Positions 8,601 to 18,637 are shown, numbered from the stretch's first letter. The stretch: 20,191 bases of DNA from Collodictyon triciliatum (GCA_043381765.1 JBHJMP010000071.1:1-20191), one strand, 5' to 3'. The notes: a model not told the origin generated them from the sequence alone. Program-made: numbers and translations.

Positions 8601-11600
8601 GCCCTACTGAAATTCTCCATCCAACAAGTGCCCCAAATCCCCGAGGTTTGCTGACTATCTATCTCGTACACAACGCAAGCTTATTCACCATTGTCCGCCA
8701 TGCTAATAACTCTTATTATCCTCCCACTCTCGCCTACGATAGTTCCCCATGGTCTTCTCTATTCCCTTCAACTCAGAGAACAAGTGGCATATGTCCATCC
8801 ATCACAAGCCACATGACACAGGAATTTATACCCTGTACATCAAGGGAGCTCCGGAGAGGATTCTTGGAAAATGTACGCACATTTTCGTCAAAGGACAGGT
8901 AAGTCATTTTCAGAACTCAATTCCGCTTCCCACTAGCTCTTGACGCAAAGCCACCACCATCTAAACATTCATAAAATCTCCCTTTAGATTGTCCCTATGA
9001 CTGCCGAGTACAAGAAATCGTTTGATACCGCTTACGAGAAGTTTGCAAGTGGAGGACAGAGAGTTCTCGCTTTTGCCATGTCATATCTTCCGGGTTCTCA
9101 ATACGGCCCAGACTATGTCTTCACGAAGGAGCCACCAACTTTCCCAGCCGTAAGATTTGTCGCAGTCGATTTGTTGATAGTGTATAAAACAATGGAAAGT
9201 ATACATCAAACAGTGAATTCGAGAGGACCTTTAAGAATAATGTCAGACTGAGCAAAGGAAAAAAAAAAAAAGACAACAATAAATTAGATAAAAATGCAAT
9301 GGCAGTAACTTACAGTCTATATTTGGGGTATAGAATGGTTACATCTTTATGGGACTGTTCGGCATCATCGACCCACCCAAGCCAGGTGTACCTGAGGCTA
9401 TCAATACATGCACCCAAGCTAAGATTCAAGTGATGATGATCACAGGAGACCACCCTCTCACAGCAGAGGTAATTTCCGCGCTAATCTTGTTATACTTTTC
9501 CTAATTAGTGTCTCACTTTTCCATTCTTGGCGGTGTCATGACCTCCTACTAATTTTTGTCTGATATGATTATCAAAGGCTATTGCCCGAGAGGTCAATAT
9601 CATCCGAGGAAAGACGAGAGAGCAAGTCGCCAAGGAGCGAGGAATCCCAGAGTCTGACGTGAAAGAGGGCGAATATGATGCTATCGTCATTCATGGAGAT
9701 AAGATTGATGCGCTCACAGTGAGTCCCATGTGATTTAAATAGTATCTCTTCTGCGGGGTACTCGGAAGAGCCTTCTTCGTTCCTTTACTAACAGCAGATT
9801 CGATAGGACCGTCAATGGTATAATATCCTCAGACTGAAGCAGGTTGTTTTCGCCAGGTGAACTCCTCATCATCTTAACACAGCGACACATATGCATAGAC
9901 AATTTCTCCTATATCACTCAAATCTAATCAGACACGAATTCAAATAGAACCTCTCCAAAGCACAAACTAGAAATCGTCTTACGTTGCCAAGCGATTGGTC
10001 ACATCGTTGGTATGACTGGAGACGGTGTGAATGACTCACCTGCTTTGAAGCGAGCTGATCTAGGTATTTCCATGGGAATTTCTGGTTCCGATGTATCCAA
10101 GGAAGCTGCCTCTATGATTCTCCTGGATGATAACTTCCCGTCGATTGTGAAAGGAATTACACAAGGTCGGTCACTCCACCCTCACGCTTTCCAATAGGAA
10201 GAGATACGTGGATATTCATTCATTCTTTCTTTGAAAAAAAAGGGGGGTTTTGACAAAATTCATTTAACGTCAAACCCAAACCAAATGTTTTTTTTTTAAA
10301 ACTAGCAACATTCTATATCAATTTGATAATCGATTATCTTAACTCCGTATCACAGGGCGCGCTATTTTTGAGAGTTTGAAGAAATCCATCTGTTACACTC
10401 TAACCCACTTGGTTCCTGAGATGGTACCGTTCATTCTCTACATCGCCATCGGTATTCCTATTGGTATCAGCCCTCTCCTTGTACTCTTTATCGACTTGGG
10501 AACAGAGATTCTTCCAGGTATTATGTATGCCTTTGAGCCCGGAGAGAGCGATATTATGTACCTTCCACCCCGCAAGTTGGGGATGGTCTTTGTGCCTGAG
10601 GGAGATGATAGCATTCATGCCTTGGCAAACGAAGACAAAAAAGAAAAGAAAGACAATGCTCCTCAGGAGGAAAAGAAATCTATGTTCTCTGGGTGGTTTT
10701 CGAAGAAAACTGAAGAGGGTGATATGAGACCAGTCAAAGGGCGTGTGGAAACTCTTGTTGATATAAACCTTCTTCTGTGGGCTTATCTGAACACTGGCGC
10801 CATCGAGGCTGTTGCTTGCATGTTTCAATTTTACGCTGTCTTCTGGGAAAATGGTATTCGTCCATCGGGATTGAATGACATCAACCAAGACCACTTCACA
10901 GGAGCAAGTGACGATGAAGACTTTATTTACGATGGAAAAGTCTTTGTAAGTTTTCTATTGTAACATGGAAGAATCATATAGCAGCTTAGGCGAGCAATTC
11001 AACTCGTCTATACCCTTGCAAGTTTCTCCTTACCCAGCGAAATCACCGTAGATAATCGCCTAAGCTTGACCATCAATTCAAATTATAACAGACAGGAAAG
11101 GATCAGAAACGTATTCTGCGCGAGGCCCAGGCTTCCTTCTTCCTTTGTGTTGTCATGATGCAGTTGATGAACATGTACATCTCCAAGTCTCGCCGTGTGA
11201 CCTTCAAGCCATATATGTTCACCAAGTGAGCAACTAATTTTTGCTTTCCTTTCCTTTCCTTTTTATTTTTATTATATCTAATCTCAAAGAACAATATTAT
11301 CGAGTAAATATGTCTTGACCTTCTTTCGTAATAATTTGATGGTACACCGTGAATTTACCCTTTTCAGTGCTATTCATACCTGTACAAATGATTCCGAAGT
11401 GTTTGATGTTCGCTTGCAATAATACTAACCACAACCCCCTTTTTTTTTTTTCCAGCAACCGATGGACAACATACGCTGCCATTTATGCATCCGGCCTGGC
11501 CCTATTCCTCATCTACACACCTGGAATTCAAGACATCCTCAGCACAGCCGAAATTGGTGGATACTCATACCTTTGGCCTCTGCCTTTCATGGGATTCATG

Positions 11601-11820
11601 TTTGTCTACGACTATGCTCGAAAGTGGCTGTACCACAGGCTGAGTAAGTTTTTTTTCTTCCGTACCACCAAACTAAGTGGATGTGCAAAGTGGGTCCCAT
11701 AGAACAAGATGTATGATCTGAAACAGCTTTTGCGGGGGATGGCCTCTCTTTTTCACTCGCCGTTTACTGACCCTCCCCCCTGGTACAGGGCCTGAAATTG
11801 CTCACTACATCTACTGGTAA
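5082..11820 (+). CDS. P2C-type P-type cation ATPase, alpha subunit (Na+/K+ or H+/K+ ATPase-like)
   Basis: The protein is an ATP-driven membrane cation pump. Frame-consistent exons: 5082-5612, 5922-6002, 6259-6444, 6607-6705, 6876-7025, 7207-7245, 7354-7536, 7733-7897, 8010-8147, 8269-8372, 8522-8645, 8743-8898, 8988-9149, 9334-9468, 9578-9718, 9807-9856, 9948-10165, 10356-10945, 11092-11225, 11456-11643, 11789-11820, ending TAA (about 1201 residues). Core motifs: TGEAEP of the actuator domain (356-361), IIVANVPQG in membrane segment 4 (464-472), phosphorylated Asp513 in DKTGT, nucleotide-binding KGAPER (634-639), DPPK (719-722), MITGDH (741-746), TGDGVND (838-844), [18 protein letters not shown] in the P domain, and ten membrane segments. 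Animal homologues have about 1020 residues; the excess is an N-terminal extension and an insert between segments 6 and 7. Fifteen of 20 introns are phase 0. Several cation-site residues differ from the animal pumps, so the transported ion is uncertain; class assignment is firm. Confidence 0.96.
7207..7245 (+). other. ATPase exon 6, 39-base exon carrying the actuator motif
   Basis: Thirteen codons ([13 protein letters not shown]) flanked by CACAG and GTAATT. It carries the conserved actuator-domain loop that drives dephosphorylation. The usual TGES is TGEA here, with the catalytic Glu kept (Glu358). Confidence 0.93.
10583..10729 (+). other. charged insert in the cytoplasmic loop between segments 6 and 7 of the ATPase
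   Basis: Within exon 18, after the conserved GESDIM (950-955), about 45 residues separate the end of segment 6 from the start of segment 7 beyond what animal pumps have. The insert (about 964-1012) is rich in Lys, Asp and Glu ([14 protein letters not shown]) and includes an aromatic patch, MFSGWFSKK. It reads straight through with no splice signals, and Lys and Glu codons are mixed AAA/AAG and GAA/GAG. A retained intron is unlikely because the frame and composition are strongly protein-like. Confidence 0.8.
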
Positions 11821-12446
11821 TACTGCGCTCCCGTCAGCAGAAGGCCATTAGGGGTAGGTGCCAAAACTTGAAAGAAAGAAAAATAAATCTCATAAACAAA
11901 ATTTAAACCCTTTGGCTAGCACACGTTTATATTCAACACGATGTCTTCCATCCATCACCCCCCCTTTTTTTTTTTTTTTTTTATTAAAAAAATAATAATC
12001 GAAGGAGTCAACACGGTGGAATATAGGCCGGCCTTTACTCTCTTCTCTACAACTGTGCAGGCCCACCGCAACTTTTTTCTCATTCTGATACCACTTTCTT
12101 ACCTTTCGGTGAACACCAGTAGAACTATCTCTACAGCCACCTTTTGATTTCTCTGGTTCTGAAAGGATATGAATAAAAAGTAGGGACACAGTTGGGATGA
12201 TTCGTTGTGTGAGGCGAACCACGATCTTGATTCATTTTTTTTTTTTTTTTGGTGGCTTAAAAGTATCTAATTGACCGCTTACAGATAGGCGGAAAGCGGT
12301 TAAACGAATACTCTATATAACCCAGAAATGTATATTCCGTAACTCAACCCTGAACAGACAACGTCCTACCCACGGCCAATACTCAGATGAAACATTCTCC
12401 CAGAGAAGCACCAGACGGAAAACGACACAAACTCTATTATATCTCA
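11821..12446. other. 3' flank of the ATPase gene and spacer
   Basis: The spacer contains T runs at about 11967-11982 and 12235-12250 and scattered short frames on both strands that are not protein-like. No gene was recognised. Confidence 0.6.
11882..11887 (+). terminator. candidate polyadenylation signal of the ATPase gene
   Basis: AATAAA lies about 60 bases after the TAA stop at 11818-11820, in an A-rich context. Position and sequence fit a eukaryotic poly(A) signal; no cleavage site can be shown. Confidence 0.5.
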
Positions 12447-12475
12447 CTATTATTATTATTATTATTATTATTATT

Positions 12476-12509
<34 letters not shown>
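12447..12509. repeat. compound (TAT)n(CAT)n microsatellite
   Basis: About ten copies of TAT (ATT frame) change at about 12478 into about eleven copies of CAT (ATC frame) with no break in phase. It lies just upstream of the NTF2-like gene, about 65 bases before its ATG. Confidence 0.95.
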
Positions 12510-12574
12510 ATTGTCTGACTAAAATCAGCACTACCACGCATATTCCTCTCATTTTTCAAAACAAGTTCGGCTTG

Positions 12575-13398
12575 ATGGACATCATCGGAAAAGACATTTG
12601 TGGTTTGTATCAGAGCCCTTATGGCGATACAGCAGATTTTGAGAGGGTGTTTGATGGATTCCAGGATGATGCGATATATGAGAACCCTTTACTAAGAGTC
12701 AAAGGTGTTGGAAATATTCGCTCAACTTTCCATGGCCTATCATCAGTATTTGATCGTGTGCATGTCAAAGAACACCACATCTTTTCAAACAAAACCAAAA
12801 ATAGAGCAACAATAGATATGGTGCTTGAGTTTCATCTGACGGTTTGTTACTGATACTGTTCGTCATACCAATTTTTATAATCTTGAAATATTATTGATTT
12901 AGATTGGCACACCATTTTGTCAAAACATACATTATCTCGACTTTAATTAGGTCTTTTGGGTTAACTTAATATTCTGCCTTCGGGTGTTCACGGTTTGCTT
13001 CATAAACGCCCAGTCGAAGGTATGTCATAACAGCTATGAGGCTTCATAGCGTAAAAACGTGGTTCCTTTTTATTCAGGACATTAAAATAAAATATTGAGA
13101 TGTGATTACTGCATTCATAGATTGTCCTGCAGCAGGATACGTGGGATTTCAAATCATTCATGATGAACTTTCCTTTTGCTTGGTGAGAATCTTTCAAAAA
13201 GGAGCATCCTCTCGAAACGACCAAATAAATTATATGAAAATGCTTAATGAATTCAATATTTTCAGCGATTTCACACATTTTTTTGGGTCTCATTCAAAAA
13301 GGTTTCTGTACAATACAATGCAAGACGTTTTTGGGGCAGTACCACCATTTCTCGCGAAGGGATATCACCGAGGGAAAAAAATTATGAGAAGAAAGTAA
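12575..13398 (+). CDS. probable NTF2/SnoaL-like domain protein, exon structure unresolved
   Basis: Exon 1 (12575-12841, 89 codons) starts MDIIGKDICGLYQSPYGD. It runs through YENPLLRVKGVGNIRS and a segment ending ATIDMVLEFHLT, a pattern typical of NTF2-like folds: an early helix, then an N/P-L-x-V/I-x-G turn and paired strands. A candidate exon 2 (12903-12950) reads IGTPFCQNIHYLDFN and then TAG in frame. A C-terminal exon entered at 13121 or 13133 contains GFQIIHDELSF, like the closing strand of the fold (G-x-I-x-x-H-x-D/E), and ends in a basic tail at TAA 13396-13398. The two parts do not join in phase, and exon 2 stops prematurely. It may be a pseudogene, or carry an assembly error or an unusual splice. 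The catalytic or binding role is unknown; the fold assignment is by pattern only. Confidence 0.5.
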
Positions 13399-13475
13399 TA
13401 TTGAGGGTGTGTCATCAAACCAGCAACATTTCGAGAAAAATCATGAGGTTTTAATTGTTCTATTTAAGTATTCGC

Positions 13476-16222
13476 TTATACTGTGTTCCTCTCGAAAACA
13501 ACGATGGCCTCACAGTGCTTTGTGTGTGGAAATAAGTCCACAGCACATGCAGAAACTGGAACAAAAGGTTCGCCCACAAACCGACTACTTGAGGGGCGAC
13601 ACAATCTGAAGGGTGAATTAAAATCACAAAAAAATCGAAGATTAAAAAAATGAGGATTCTACCTAAGAGTATTTAATCACATGAAAGCTTTATCAGGGAA
13701 TTGCATACATTATTTTTTAAAATTTTTTCTATGCAACTAGCTTTACATTTTCTATTTTCTCTTAATCTTGTCGCTACATCAACACGGATATTGATAATTG
13801 AAAGAGTTGTCTTACTCAATGGTGTTCTGAATTAATCCCGCCTCTGGGTTACAAGAGACATAAACTAGACGTTTGATGTTTTTCGCAGCTCTCAGGGCTC
13901 TGCTGACGCTCACATCTAAATGATTTTTATTTTTTTTTTACTACTCATTATCCAAATGCTTAGGTGGTGCATTCGTGAGTCGTATAGCTCAAAATATATT
14001 TGCGATTTTAGCACTCAAGGAATATATATATGGTCCGTACGAACACCGGATCGAGGTGGGTCAACTACAGCAATTATATCCTGATCGGAATTCCGGTCAA
14101 GAATGTTTGGGAGGACACCCTCAGCCTTTGAACATATGAACTCTGCATTCTTTATACCTTAAGTTAGGAAAAGAAAAATTAGGAACATCAAATGATACAT
14201 GTCTTGGTGTCATGCGGCCCATAAATGCATATAGCACGAGAAGAATATGCCGAATAAAGTTTTAAAGGGTGTAAATACACACCATTCAGTTTCATATTGT
14301 CCTTGGCATCTTCGACGGCCGGAGCAGACATTTCAACCCCAATAACGGTTTTTACATGACGTGAAGCTGCAAGGCCAATTGTACCTGTACCGCAGCATAC
14401 ATCTAAAAATGTGGACTTTCAAATTTACTTTTTTTTAATAGGTGTGAATGCGAGATAAGTACGGCCCATAAACAATTCTTCTAAAAATCATGTATCAAGC
14501 AGACATGTTTTCCTTAATAACCTTACGCGTGTAGGTTATCGTATTATAATAGTTATTATTATAATGAGTATCTTGAGAATTATACGCATCTTTCTAAAAA
14601 ATGAACAATAATTACATTTGATTTGAGACGTGCTTTCTCCAAAATCTTATCATAAAGAATTTCTGCGGCTGGCGTGTTAACTTGAAAGAAAGCTCCTGAA
14701 GATAGCCGAAAACTGATACATTGAAGGTTTGATTATGACACTCATTTGAAATGTTCTTTGATTTGATATTTTGTAACTATATGCCGTTGTCACAACGAAA
14801 ACGAATAAAGAGTTGTGAATGATTCAAATGTTTTCGGATACTTTAAGCCGCACAGATGCTCCATAATAGAGGATTTTCCAAATAAAATTCTAGATTTGGC
14901 ATCCACTGATATGGCATTGCTTACTCCGTTGTGCTCTATTCGATCGAAAAAAGAAGTGATTTTAGATTTTTAAACATAGATATTCATCACGAAAGTATTT
15001 CAGAAAGTCGATGATAGCTCATGATATCTGTCGACTCTAAAATAAAAAATATTATAACAAAACAGAACAAAAGCAAAGGAAAGTAAAAATAAAAATAAAA
15101 ATAAAAATAAAAATAAAAATAAAAATAAAAATAAAAATAAAAATAAAAATAAAAATAAAAATAAAAATAAAAATAAAAATAANNNNNNNNNNNNNNNNNN
15201 NNNNNNNNNNNNNNNNNNNNNNNNNNNNNNNNNNNNNNNNNNNNNNNNNNNNNNNNNNNNNNNNNNNNNNNNNNNNNNNNNNTAAAAATAAATATAAAAA
15301 TAAATATAAAAATAAATATAAAAATAAATATAAAAATAAATATAAAAATAAATATAAAAATAAATATAAAAATAAATATAAAAATAAAATAAAAATAAAA
15401 GCAAAAGCAAAAGAACCACATAGTGAGACCTTGAAATATAATAGAGGCGATATTCATTCCTGATGTCGAATTAAGTAGATAGTCCTTGAAAAGATCAATC
15501 TCTTTATCAATTATATCTTGATTCGTGTTCTCTATCTTGCACTAGTTATAGATAATACGTTTCAGTATGATATATAGGGATTTTTTTTCCAGTATGATGT
15601 AGATTAAACAAGTTCAGTGATTATTTTTTATAAAAAACTTTATGCTTATTTCAAACCTGTAAAATGGCCATGACTATACCAATTGTTCAAAAGAGAATTC
15701 AATGATTATTCCACATTGAAAGATAAAAAATAAAAATTTTAGCAAATAGTGACTGAAAATATGTAGATTTGAACGCGTTAGCATTATTTCTATTATTTGT
15801 ACACGAATTAATGTAAACTCATATACTCGAATAGGTGAATAAGTGACCTTCTCCTGTCCTAAAACCTTGACGGACAGTCAAAGATCTCCAGAAACCGTTA
15901 TGAGTCACCTAATGCGTGCCCCAAATTAAATAATCACATCTAGTAAAGGCATATATAACTAAGGAAAACTAATACTACTACTAATACTACTACTAATACT
16001 ACTACTAATACTACTACTAATACTACTACTAATAATACTACTAATAATACTACTAATAATACTACTAATAATACTACTAATAATACTACTAATAATACTA
16101 CTAATAATACTACTAATAATACNNNNNNNNNNNNNNNNNNNNNNNNNNNNNNNNNNNNNNNNNNNNNNNNNNNNNNNNNNNNNNNNNNNNNNNNNNNNNN
16201 NNNNNNNNNNNNNNNNNNNNNN

Positions 16223-16318
<96 letters not shown>

Positions 16319-17979
16319 ATTAAAGACACGAAAATCGAAATTTTCAAATATTTGACCATCCCTGACGTCTGAATGGTTAAAAGAAGCATTGCAAGAAATG
16401 AAAAAAAATTCCATGTTTTTTTTCTTAATCCCCAACATGTAGCATAAAATAGCAACTTAAATTACGATTCATAAATTACCTTATTAAAAATAGGAAGAGA
16501 AGATTTAGTGCGAATAAATTCAGTCAGCCGATTTGCAATTAAATTGGCCTCCGCAGATACATTCAGACAGTCATCAGGGTCCTATGAATGAGTTTTGGAT
16601 ACAATATTTCACTTAATCCTTCTTCCAATGCCATATAAATTAATACAATCTAGTAATTAAAGTACTTCATTCATCCGAATATATATCAATTCTGTTTCGT
16701 GTATAAAATGCAGAACAAACCCCAATGACGATAATTCCATTTCGGAAGCTTCCGAGCTGAAAGCCGGTGATAGGTTTAAACTCTTTATTTAAACCAACAG
16801 TGAAGTCGCACTTATTCCGGTAGTAATTTTCTATTGGTGAGGGGGTAATACCTTCAAAGGGACAGCACAGCCTATGGCAAAAGAAGTTATGTGATCACAT
16901 TGCCGATTTAAAAGATTGTTTTCTACATTTCTATTTATCAGAGGGTTTTCCCTACCCCTCATGAATATTCCATCCACTCAGCACTGGTCTGTTTTCTGAG
17001 TCAATTTTCTTCATACTATCCACAATATTGGATAACACCACCTTGATACCGTTTTCTTTTTGCCTAAGTTGGGCATCATATGGTATCTTCCACAATGGAG
17101 TTACGACATCAGCAGTTGTCTTGTTAGGGATAATAGATCTCGACAAGCTCGCAGCATTCTCATCCAAGGATGACGTACTATCTTCACCTTTGTACTTTTT
17201 TTTAAATTGTCTTTCCTTTTTTTTTTACATAAATACATACATTCGAGAGATGTGATCCAAATGTTGATCATCACCCAATTATTGTGTCTTTTTTTTTTTT
17301 TTTTTAAAAAAAAATAGTCACATAGAGTACAAGGAAAAAATTGAAGGCCATCAAAGAAAGCAACAAAAAAAAATCACCCTTTAGAGCGAAACCATCAAAC
17401 GAACGATTGAAAGATGCCTTCAGTTTTTGGCCATTATATTCCTTGTCATTTATGATTTGAATGGCCTTCTCTGCATCCTCCTTTTTCTGTGGAGTCCATG
17501 ATAATCAGTGTAATTAATTCTTACAGTGTCATTCTCTAATTGTGCCATATGAATAGCAATAACAATAGCAATAACAATAGCAATAACAATAGCAATAACA
17601 ATAGCAATAACAATAGCAATAACAATAGCAATAACAATAGCAATAACAATAGCACTTACAAAATAGATAAATTAAAGATACTGCATGAACATGATAGTGA
17701 ATCATAAACGAAGGGACACAAGGAAATTAAAAATATAATAAAAATGTTCATAGGAAGAAAATGAAATAGTAGAGGCAGGACCAAAAATAAAATTAAAATA
17801 ATAAAGAAACAAAAACCATGACCCACCTGAAAAGTGAGATGTCCAAAGGTAAGTCGGTTAGCTTTGTTAAGTCTACCAACCGGAACACCCCATTCTTGAA
17901 AGGATCGCAGTATATTGTTTGTTTTTGTAAAGGACTTGAAATTATTCACAAAAACCTTGAAGGTTGTGTTTGAAGTCAT
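13476..17979 (-). CDS. TRMT2A: tRNA (uracil-5-)-methyltransferase, TRMT2A/Trm2 type with N-terminal RRM
   Basis: The family makes m5U (usually U54 of the T-loop of tRNA) using S-adenosylmethionine. Exons in transcript order: 17979-17827, 17486-17378, 17187-16956, 16871-16721, 16581-16480, 15908-15848, 15673-15657, 15529-15430, 14935-14842, 14712-14616, 14415-14283, 14157-14041, 13915-13816, 13605-13476 (about 531 residues, TAA). An RNA-recognition motif spans about 6-80 (FKVFVNN, LTFGHLTFQ). DVVTPLWKIPY (114-124), YYRNKCDF (181-188) and AFFQVNTP (347-354) follow. The SAM motif is DVCCGTGTIG (377-386), then VDPPRSG (448-454), catalytic Cys477 in YVSCNP, and the proposed general base Glu521 in FPHTKHCE. 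Order and spacing match animal TRMT2A. The ATG at 17979 is chosen because the RRM begins within a few residues; an acceptor-like TAG at 17996-17994 suggests a further upstream exon, coding or not. Confidence 0.95.
15084..15400. repeat. (AAAAAT)n then 12-mer array with a 100-N gap, inside a methyltransferase intron
   Basis: Left of the gap are about 16 copies of the hexamer AAAAAT (15085-15182). Right of it are about eight copies of the 12-mer AAATATAAAAAT (15283-15380), then degenerate A-rich units. The intron between exons 8 and 9 of the - strand gene (15429-14936) contains the whole array. The long Phe/Tyr/Ile-type frames across it are repeat artefacts. Confidence 0.95.
15183..15282. other. 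assembly gap, 100 N
   Basis: Exactly 100 ambiguous bases, the conventional size for a gap of unknown length. The repeat unit differs on the two sides, so the transition is hidden in the gap. Confidence 0.98.
15973..16317. repeat. TAC/TAA compound trinucleotide array with a 100-N gap, inside a methyltransferase intron
   Basis: Five copies of the 12-mer TACTACTACTAA (15973-16032) change to about seven copies of TACTACTAATAA (16033-16122). After the gap come about 31 copies of TAA (16223-16317). The proportion of TAC units therefore falls stepwise from three in four, to two in four, to none. The array lies in the intron between exons 5 and 6 of the - strand gene (16479-15909), the largest intron of that gene. 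Confidence 0.95.
16123..16222. other. assembly gap, 100 N
   Basis: A second gap of exactly 100 N, again inside a tandem array with different units on its two sides. Confidence 0.98.
17552..17654. repeat. 12-mer array AATAGCAATAAC
   Basis: About 8.5 perfect copies of a 12-base unit that is itself two related hexamers (AATAGC and AATAAC). It lies in the first intron of the - strand methyltransferase (17826-17487). Confidence 0.95.
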
Positions 17980-17993
17980 CCTCAGCAAAGCGC

Positions 17994-18409
17994 CTATGGA
18001 AAAGAAAAAAGAAAAAAAAACTGTCACAGACCCTAGGCATTGTAAGGCGGCCTCTTCATTACTTCTGTCCTACTATGTAAGCTCTATAGCGTGATATGGT
18101 TGATAGCTATTTCCTTATTAGGTCTTCGATGCTAACTATGGCCTACTTGGCTCAACGTTGGGCTTTTAAAAAATAATAATCATACGAAGCTCTCTTGATA
18201 TGTGTGGATGGAAAAAAAAAAATAATAAATTAAAGTCTATTTGAATCAAGAGGTGCGATTTTTTTCTTTCTCTCTAGAGCCCGACGCAAGCGCGCAAACA
18301 AACATACTAAAACCACAAGAGTAAAATACTGGGATACACCACTCGCGTGAAGAAAACCGTCGAAGTCTGTATAAAATAAAAAATCATCAAAAACAACCCC
18401 TTCTAGTAA
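17994..18409. other. 5' flank of the methyltransferase gene
   Basis: This holds the presumed leader and promoter of the - strand gene. A pyrimidine-rich tract ending in CTAG at 18276-18279 on the + strand looks like a splice acceptor. It is followed by a short + strand frame (starts ARRKRANKHTKTTR) that could precede the exon at 18667, but this is weak. Nothing else was recognised. Confidence 0.35.
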
Positions 18410-18411
18410 AA

Positions 18412-18443
<32 letters not shown>

Positions 18444-18637
18444 ACAAAAACAAAAACAAAAACAAAAACAAAAACAAAAACAAAAACAAAAACAAAAACA
18501 AAAACAAAAAANCAAAAACAAAAACAAAAACAAAAACAAAAACAAAAACAAAAACAAAACAAAAACAAAAACAAAAACAAAAACAAAAACAAAAACAAAA
18601 ACAAAAACAAAAACAAAAACAAAAACAAAAACAAAAA
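18410..18637. repeat. (CAAAAA)n hexanucleotide array with one N
   Basis: About 35 copies of a hexamer, with one shortened CAAAA unit near 18556 and one ambiguous base at 18512. The long Phe-Val, Phe-Leu and Phe-Cys frames across it on the - strand are artefacts of the repeat. Confidence 0.96.

Noticed and set aside
10400-10894. 164-codon - strand ORF
   Set aside because: It is a shadow of ATPase exon 18, which carries segments 5-7 in the + strand frame.
13409-13653. Small + strand ORFs, including one from 13504 with a CFVCG motif
   Set aside because: They are antisense to the last methyltransferase exon (13605-13476), whose reading AVDLFPHTKHCE matches the family C-terminus.
14830-14842. 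GTATCC donor of a methyltransferase intron as a U12-type (minor) intron
   Set aside because: The minor donor consensus continues CTT. Here it continues GAA, and no minor branch-point motif was evident near the acceptor.
14987-15457. Long Phe/Ile/Tyr ORFs on the - strand
   Set aside because: They arise from AT-only tandem repeats and run through unknown bases. The only real coding part is exon 15529-15430 of the methyltransferase.
15940-16455. Long Leu/Val/Ile/Ser ORFs on the - strand
   Set aside because: They are translations of the TAA/TAC array and its gap, which lie inside an intron.
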